Shown: one piece after another, positions 15,201 through 18,802 of the stretch
How positions within the stretch are numbered: position 1 is the first letter of the stretch
Layout: every line of letters begins with the position of its first letter
From: an uncultured Oscillospiraceae bacterium
GTDB taxonomy: Bacteria; Bacillota; Clostridia; Oscillospirales; Oscillospiraceae
DNA length: 18,802 nt
NCBI GenBank assembly: GCA_905233785.1
Contig: CAJOCV010000021.1
Span: 1,474 to 20,275 of the forward strand
Direction: 5' to 3'
The notes under the pieces: generated by a model
Databases searched by the model: none
What the model was told of the DNA's origin: nothing
What the model saw: only the letters and a program-made list of their open reading frames with translations
Position numbers and translations under genes: made by a program

Positions 15201-15251
15201 CTTGTCCGCAAAGGACTTAAAACCCTGGATTTCCAATGCTTTTAAATACAA
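12234..15251 (-). CDS. smc: Chromosome segregation ATPase SMC, short arms
   Basis: Condensin ATPase that loops and organises the chromosome with ScpA/ScpB (not in this window). The 1005-residue chain has Walker A GPNGSGKS (31-38), an N-terminal coiled coil (about 170-410), a hinge (about 412-575, ending GGSMTGGS) and a returning coiled coil (about 576-810). The head closes with signature LLSGGEKA (906-913), Walker B FCVMDEIEAALDEANV (931-946) and H-loop VITHRRG (964-970). All catalytic motifs are intact. B. subtilis Smc is 1186 residues; the missing length is spread about equally over both arms, not in head or hinge. The start is TTG (15249-15251) with GAGG 8 bases upstream; no ATG fits. It sits 39 bases after the radical SAM gene. 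Confidence 0.97.
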   Translation of the reverse strand: MYLKALEIQGFKSFADKTRLTFEKDITAIVGPNGSGKSNISDAILWVMGEQRSKALRGAKMEDVIFGGTEKRNALGFAQVSLIIDNSAHIFDNDSSEIMLTRRFYRSGESEYYINRESVRLKDIHSLLMDTGLGRDGYSIIGQGRIAEIVSNKSTDRREVFEEAAGISRFRYRKEEAERKLEKTEENLLRINDKIDELEMQVGPLKKQSDVAKRYLVLRDELRVKEISAWMTTLDKLHAQAADIKAEYEQASLALEKAKSELEALYASSSSITERMHRKDIESEQARERLSAVESAASSCESEAAVLRANAKSSETAKARMLQDIAEQESRVEEIRAGIAENAARITQIDADLSELAEKTRENNNALEGCRMKLKNREDMVSQLSERLNTLSVEGRSMDSRIHMLSEMEKDYEGYSRAVKTVMREAQRGNVRGVHGPVANLVRADEECALAIETALGAAAQNIVIDSQNDGRYAIEMLKRMDAGRATFLPVDTIRGSLMKDAPERDPGFVGIAFELVKFDAQYEQIMLNLLGRTVVAETLQDAVRMSKNNGNRLRIVTLDGQMINAGGSMTGGSSAKSTGILSRANELEKLKKQRVKSAENEKKCQSDLDQARNSLSAVRYQLDMALEDQTEIRSTTASFEAEKKSISASVSQLRLLLESLSGDSESRRSAVEASQRQIEGFRKRLEAREAELAAHRQKAAAIREEIAQIASQKLELEGKRTRAEKDAQSRNADILDLERQCARIEQKKLSAEMEEKQILDKLWENYELSHSAANALRQPVENLPKANKEISELRRQISALGTPNLGAIEEYERVNTRYQFLAEQRDDVQKAKGELVGIINEITGEMKEVFTARFHEIEDCFRQTFLELFGGGKAALVLEDPENVLECGIEIKVQPPGKAVSNISLLSGGEKAFVAIALYFAILKVRPTPFCVMDEIEAALDEANVSRYAEYMRRMADKTQFLVITHRRGTMEEADMLYGVTMQERGVSTVLELDLEQAQKTIEE

Positions 15252-15290
15252 AAGAGTGACCTCGATGAGAAAAATTCTAAGGAGCTGATT

Positions 15291-16319
15291 CTATGACAAC
15301 GCATCCCCATTTTCAATCGCGGAGATACGGATCTCGCCTTTTTCAAGCGAAGCCGGGCGCACTGTTACGTCGGACAGCGCAAATTGCTCCCGCAGGCGCG
15401 CAAGATTCTGTCTATGCTGCCCGGTCATCTGGGAATGCTGCGAAGGATTTACCTCGATACTCACGCGCATACCGGGCTTGACGCCCTGCAAGAGCGCTTC
15501 CGCCTTGTTATACAAAATGCGGCTTTTGACCAGTTCCCCCAGCGCGGGGTGATAGGCGCCCGCGACGGCATCCCCGTTGGAAAGCTCGTCTGTGGGGTTT
15601 AATCCCAGGCGGATGACCGGGATGCCCGCCCGCTCAAAGAGCGGCACGATGCGCGCGCAAACGCTCACCGCGTCCTCCACCGTGTGTTCCCGGTACGCGC
15701 CCGCCTGCCAGAGCGCATAAAGCTCTGTATCCCGCACGATCACCGTCGGGTAGATGCGAACGCCGTCGGGCTTGCATTTGATAATGCGCCGCGCCGTTTC
15801 GACACAGCGTCCGGGCGTATCGCCGGGAAGGCCGGTCATCATCTGCAAAACAAGCCGAAAGCCCGCGGTCTTCACCATCTCGGAAGCGCGAAACACATCC
15901 CCTGCGGTATGACCGCGTTTGGACGCGAGCAGCACCGCGTCGTCCATGGACTGGGCGCCAAGCTCCACCGTCTCGACCCCATACGCTTTCAGCCGCGCAA
16001 GCACCCGATCGTCGATGGCGTCCGGCCTCGTGGAAAGGCGGATCGCTTCGATTTTCCCCTGATCCAGCGCCGCTTTGGCGGCTGCCAGCAATTCACATTG
16101 CCGCGTTTCCTCAATGGCGGTAAAACTGCCGCCGTAGAAGGCCAGCTCCCGCTTCTTCGTGTGCGGAATGCCTTCCGCCCTTCGGATCGCCTCGCGCACT
16201 GTCTGCGCCGTCGCGGGGCAGCTTTCCCCGGAAATACGCCGCTGGTTGCAGAACACGCAGGCATGTCTGCACCCGAGGTGCGGCACAAAGACCGGGATGA
16301 TTTCCGCCCTTGCGCTCAT
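15291..16319 (-). CDS. Elp3-like radical SAM protein
   Basis: Radical SAM enzyme of 342 residues, substrate unproven. The iron-sulfur motif is C17-x3-C21-x2-C24 (GCRHACVFCNQ). It is followed by YGGSFTAI (about 63-70), VELGAQSMDD, the KRGHTAGDVF stretch and MMTGLPGDTPG, a pattern shared with the radical SAM part of Elp3 tRNA modifiers and YhcC-like proteins. No C-terminal acetyltransferase domain is present; the last 100 residues form a separate small domain. Its ATG overlaps the rnc stop by 4 bases, so it is coupled to rnc and precedes smc. Homologues occur at this place in other Clostridia genomes as far as I recall. A role in RNA modification is inference from family and neighbours. Confidence 0.85.
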   Translation of the reverse strand: MSARAEIIPVFVPHLGCRHACVFCNQRRISGESCPATAQTVREAIRRAEGIPHTKKRELAFYGGSFTAIEETRQCELLAAAKAALDQGKIEAIRLSTRPDAIDDRVLARLKAYGVETVELGAQSMDDAVLLASKRGHTAGDVFRASEMVKTAGFRLVLQMMTGLPGDTPGRCVETARRIIKCKPDGVRIYPTVIVRDTELYALWQAGAYREHTVEDAVSVCARIVPLFERAGIPVIRLGLNPTDELSNGDAVAGAYHPALGELVKSRILYNKAEALLQGVKPGMRVSIEVNPSQHSQMTGQHRQNLARLREQFALSDVTVRPASLEKGEIRISAIENGDALS

Positions 16320-16996
16320 GCCCGAAGCTTTCGCAGCCCCTCGCAGGCGGCCATCTGCTCGGCCTCCTTCTTGGTGTGTCCGCTGCCCTCTCCCACAACC
16401 GCGCCGTTGATGCTGACGCGGAAGGTGAAGATCTTGCAGTGATCCGGGCCGCTCTCGCCGATGAGCTCATAGGCGATGTGCTGGTTGGCCTTGCGCTGTA
16501 CCAGCTCCTGCAGTTCGGTTTTATAGTCCGCCAGGCGATGACCGTCGCCGATCTCGGCGTCACGGAGGATCAGCGCCGTAACAAAACGGCGCGGCTCGTC
16601 AAGGCTGCCGGAATCGAGATAGATGGCGGCGATGATGGACTCGACCATGTCCGCCAGGATCGACGGACGCTCCCGTCCGCCGGTGTGCTCCTCTCCCTTG
16701 CCGAGGCGCATATAGTCCCCCAGTCCCAGGCGCAGCGCCACCTGATGCAGGCTCTGCTCGCACACAAGCTCCGCGCGCAGCCGCGTCATGCGCCCTTCGG
16801 GAAGTCTTGGCTCATGCCGGTAGAGATACTCTGCCGTCACATACCCGAGGATCGAGTCGCCGAGAAACTCCAGACGCTCATAGCTCTGGCAATCCGGGTC
16901 ATGACTCTCGTTGGCATAGGAGCTATGGGTCAGCGCGGTAATCAAAAGCTCCCGGTTTTGAAAGCGGTATCCGATTTTTTCTTCAAGCTTCTGCAT
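16316..16996 (-). CDS. rnc: Ribonuclease III
   Basis: Double-strand RNA endonuclease that processes rRNA precursors and structured mRNAs. The 226-residue protein has the nuclease signature ERLEFLGDSIL (40-50; E43 and D47 expected metal ligands) and the second set in ADMVESIIAAIYLD (D116, E119). It ends in a double-stranded RNA-binding domain (about 155-224, DYKTELQELVQRK, ending GHTKKEAEQMAACEGL). Length is typical. It overlaps plsX by 14 bases at its start and the radical SAM gene by 4 at its end. Confidence 0.97.
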   Translation of the reverse strand: MQKLEEKIGYRFQNRELLITALTHSSYANESHDPDCQSYERLEFLGDSILGYVTAEYLYRHEPRLPEGRMTRLRAELVCEQSLHQVALRLGLGDYMRLGKGEEHTGGRERPSILADMVESIIAAIYLDSGSLDEPRRFVTALILRDAEIGDGHRLADYKTELQELVQRKANQHIAYELIGESGPDHCKIFTFRVSINGAVVGEGSGHTKKEAEQMAACEGLRKLRA

Positions 16997-18008
16997 GGCT
17001 CTCGCCCTTCAGTCTCATGTATTCGATATTTGCGTTGATGTCCTCCACGATGCCGGATTCCGCAAAGGTCTTGGCCTGGCGGATCGCGGCGAAGAAGGCC
17101 GCTTCCTTTGAGGAACCGTGCGCCTTGATGACGGGTTTGGAAATGCCGAGCAAGGCTGTGCCGCCCACTTCGTTGACATCCATGGACTTCTTCATGGCGG
17201 CAAGATCCTTTTTCAGCGCCAGCGCCGCAAGCTTATTCACGGTGCTGGCGTAGAAAACGCCCTTGAGCGCCTTCATCATGTATTTGATGACGCCTTCGGT
17301 GCCCTTTAAGAGCACGTTGCCGGTAAAGCCGTCCGTGACGACCACGTCCGCCTCGCCGGAGAAGACGCCGGTACCCTCGACATTGCCGATGAAGCGGATG
17401 CGCCCCTCGTCGTTTGCCTGTTTTAAGAGCGCAAAAGCCTCATGCTGGAGCTGACCGCCCTTGGTGTCCTCGGTGCCGACGTTTAACAGGCCGACGCGGG
17501 GATTTTCACAGCCCATGAGCTTTTTTGCGTAAAAGCTGCCCATGAAGGCAAACTGCAGCAGATATTCCGCCGTGCACTCCACGTTTGCGCCGCAGTCGAT
17601 GAGCATGACGCCGCGCTCGCCGGCGGGCAGCACAGGCGCCATTGCCGCGCGGCGGATGCCGCGGATGCGCTTGACGATCAGCGTCGCCCCGGTGAGCAGC
17701 GCGCCGGTGGAGCCCGCGGAGACCACCGCGTCCCCTTCCCCGTCACGCAGACGGTTGAGCGCCACGGTCATGGAGGAATCCTTCTTGTTGCGTGTGGCCT
17801 TGCTGGGATCGTCCTCCATCGTGATGACCTCGCGCGCGTCCACCACGGGAATGTCGGCGCAGCCCTCCGCCTTCAAGCAGGCTTCCACCTCTTCTTTGCG
17901 TCCTACCAGCTCGATGTCCACGCCCAGCTCACGCTTTGCGCGGATCGCGCCCTTGACGATCTCCCGCGGGGCGTTGTCGCCGCCCATGGCGTCAACGATG
18001 ATTTTCAT
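16983..18008 (-). CDS. plsX: Phosphate acyltransferase PlsX
   Basis: Converts acyl-ACP to acyl-phosphate, the first step of the PlsX-PlsY route to phosphatidic acid, at the inner face of the membrane. The 341-residue protein starts with the hallmark MKIIVDAMGGDNAP. It contains ITMEDDPSKATRNKKDSSM, VVSAGSTGALL, NVGTEDTKGG and VVTDGFTGNVLLK, all family-typical. Length is normal. Its ATG overlaps the trmFO stop by 4 bases and its end overlaps rnc by 14 bases. The acyl carrier protein gene often found next is absent. Confidence 0.97.
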   Translation of the reverse strand: MKIIVDAMGGDNAPREIVKGAIRAKRELGVDIELVGRKEEVEACLKAEGCADIPVVDAREVITMEDDPSKATRNKKDSSMTVALNRLRDGEGDAVVSAGSTGALLTGATLIVKRIRGIRRAAMAPVLPAGERGVMLIDCGANVECTAEYLLQFAFMGSFYAKKLMGCENPRVGLLNVGTEDTKGGQLQHEAFALLKQANDEGRIRFIGNVEGTGVFSGEADVVVTDGFTGNVLLKGTEGVIKYMMKALKGVFYASTVNKLAALALKKDLAAMKKSMDVNEVGGTALLGISKPVIKAHGSSKEAAFFAAIRQAKTFAESGIVEDINANIEYMRLKGESHAEA

Positions 18009-18802
18009 CTCTTAAAAATCTCCTTCTCCTGCAGCGCCTCGATGATCTCCAGCGAACGCTTGGAAATCTCGGCGTTTTTGTTTCTCTTGCCCTTGACGCG
18101 GTAGCCAAGCGGGCTGATGATGCCGAAGTTGATGTTCATCGGCTGAAAATCGCCCACGCTGCCGCCGGAGATGTATAGCCCCAGCGCGCCGATGGCGGTC
18201 TCCTGCGGGAAATCCACCGGAGGGAGCCCCAGCACACGCGCCGCCGTCTCAATACCGACCAGCATGCCCGAGGCCGCGGACTCCACATAGCCCTCCACGC
18301 CGGTCATCTGCCCGGCGAAGGAGAGGCGCGGCTCGCTCTTTAAGCGGTAGTAACGGTCGAGAAGCTTCGGGCTGTTCAAGTACGTATTGCGGTGCATAAC
18401 GCCGTAGCGCACGAACTCCGCGTTACGGAGCGCCGGGATCATCGAAAACACGCGCCGCTGCTCACCCCAGGTCAGATGGGTCTGAAAGCCCACCATGTTG
18501 TAGATCGTGCCGTCGGCGTTGTCGCGCCTGAGCTGCACGACGGCGTAGTTTTCCCTGCCCGTGCGCGGGTCTTTTAAGCCCACCGGCTTCAAGGGGCCGT
18601 AGCGCAGGGTGTCTACCCCGCGGCGCGCCATGACCTCCACGGGCATACAGCCCTCGAAAACCCCAGCGTCGTCAAAGCCGTGCACCTGAGCCTCCTTGGC
18701 GGAGACAAGCTCCCGCACGAAGGCCAGATACTCCTCCTTGTCCATCGGGCAGTTTACATAATCCGCCGTTCCCTTATCATAGCGGGAGGCGAAGAAGGCG
18801 CT
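18005..18802 (-). CDS. trmFO: tRNA (uracil-54) methyltransferase TrmFO (5' end beyond window)
   Basis: Folate- and FAD-dependent enzyme that makes 5-methyluridine at position 54 of tRNA. The frame is open to the window edge: 265 residues of the C-terminal part are visible and the N-terminal FAD-binding region is missing. Readable family stretches are SRYDKGTADYVNCPMDKEEY near the edge, then FEGCMPVEVMARRG, TLRYGPLKPVGL, GFQTHLTWGEQRRVF and FAGQMTGVEGYVESAASG. The final QPMNINFGII leads into the basic tail. The Cys in VNCPM is, from memory, the conserved catalytic-region Cys. The last codons overlap the plsX start (ATGA), so trmFO and plsX are coupled. Confidence 0.96.
   Translation of the reverse strand, partial: SAFFASRYDKGTADYVNCPMDKEEYLAFVRELVSAKEAQVHGFDDAGVFEGCMPVEVMARRGVDTLRYGPLKPVGLKDPRTGRENYAVVQLRRDNADGTIYNMVGFQTHLTWGEQRRVFSMIPALRNAEFVRYGVMHRNTYLNSPKLLDRYYRLKSEPRLSFAGQMTGVEGYVESAASGMLVGIETAARVLGLPPVDFPQETAIGALGLYISGGSVGDFQPMNINFGIISPLGYRVKGKRNKNAEISKRSLEIIEALQEKEIFKR

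Noticed and set aside
12234..15251. SMC as a truncated pseudogene
   Set aside because: Head motifs at both ends, hinge and both arms are present in one unbroken frame, so the short length is real, not decay.

Overview
The window looks like a moderately GC-rich Bacillota chromosome segment, most likely an uncultured gut-type Clostridia (Oscillospirales-like). The evidence is the gene families, the plsX-rnc-smc-ftsY order, strong AGGAGG-type ribosome binding sites, consensus sigma-A promoters and GC-rich palindromic intergenic repeats. The placement is inference; no rRNA or other decisive marker is present. Every gene but one is on the minus strand, so transcription runs from high to low coordinates.

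Right half (18802 to 9260): a long, tightly packed housekeeping cluster. It runs trmFO (5' end cut by the window edge), plsX, rnc, an Elp3-like radical SAM gene, smc and ftsY. After a palindromic repeat come a yhbY-type CRM gene, a nadD-yqeK fusion and rsfS. Many junctions are ATGA or 14-base overlaps, so translational coupling is likely. The products serve tRNA modification, phospholipid synthesis, RNA processing, chromosome organisation, membrane targeting, ribosome assembly or silencing, and NAD synthesis. acpP, often found between plsX and rnc, is missing here.

Centre (9259 to 4241): a second repeat-rich spacer, leuS without a T-box, then rpsU with a perfect TTGACA-17-TATAAT promoter, a structured leader and a strong terminator. 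A two-gene unit follows: a histidine phosphatase and a P-loop (AAA_28) plus CYTH fusion resembling animal TTD14.

Left part (4240 to 1): a convergent intergenic region with a 26-bp perfect inverted repeat and an outer pair of 16-bp inverted repeats. Next is the only plus-strand gene, a membrane-anchored DUF4830-like protein whose Shine-Dalgarno site points to an ACG start codon. Then come rsuA, a PucR/CdaR-type regulator, and ftsE-ftsX (ftsX cut by the window edge).

I saw no CRISPR array, tRNA, rRNA, transposase, phage gene or recognisable defence system. The points most worth a second look are the TTD14-like fusion, the shortened SMC arms, the palindromes around 4007-4235, the apparent ACG start, and the two repeat insertions inside the housekeeping cluster.
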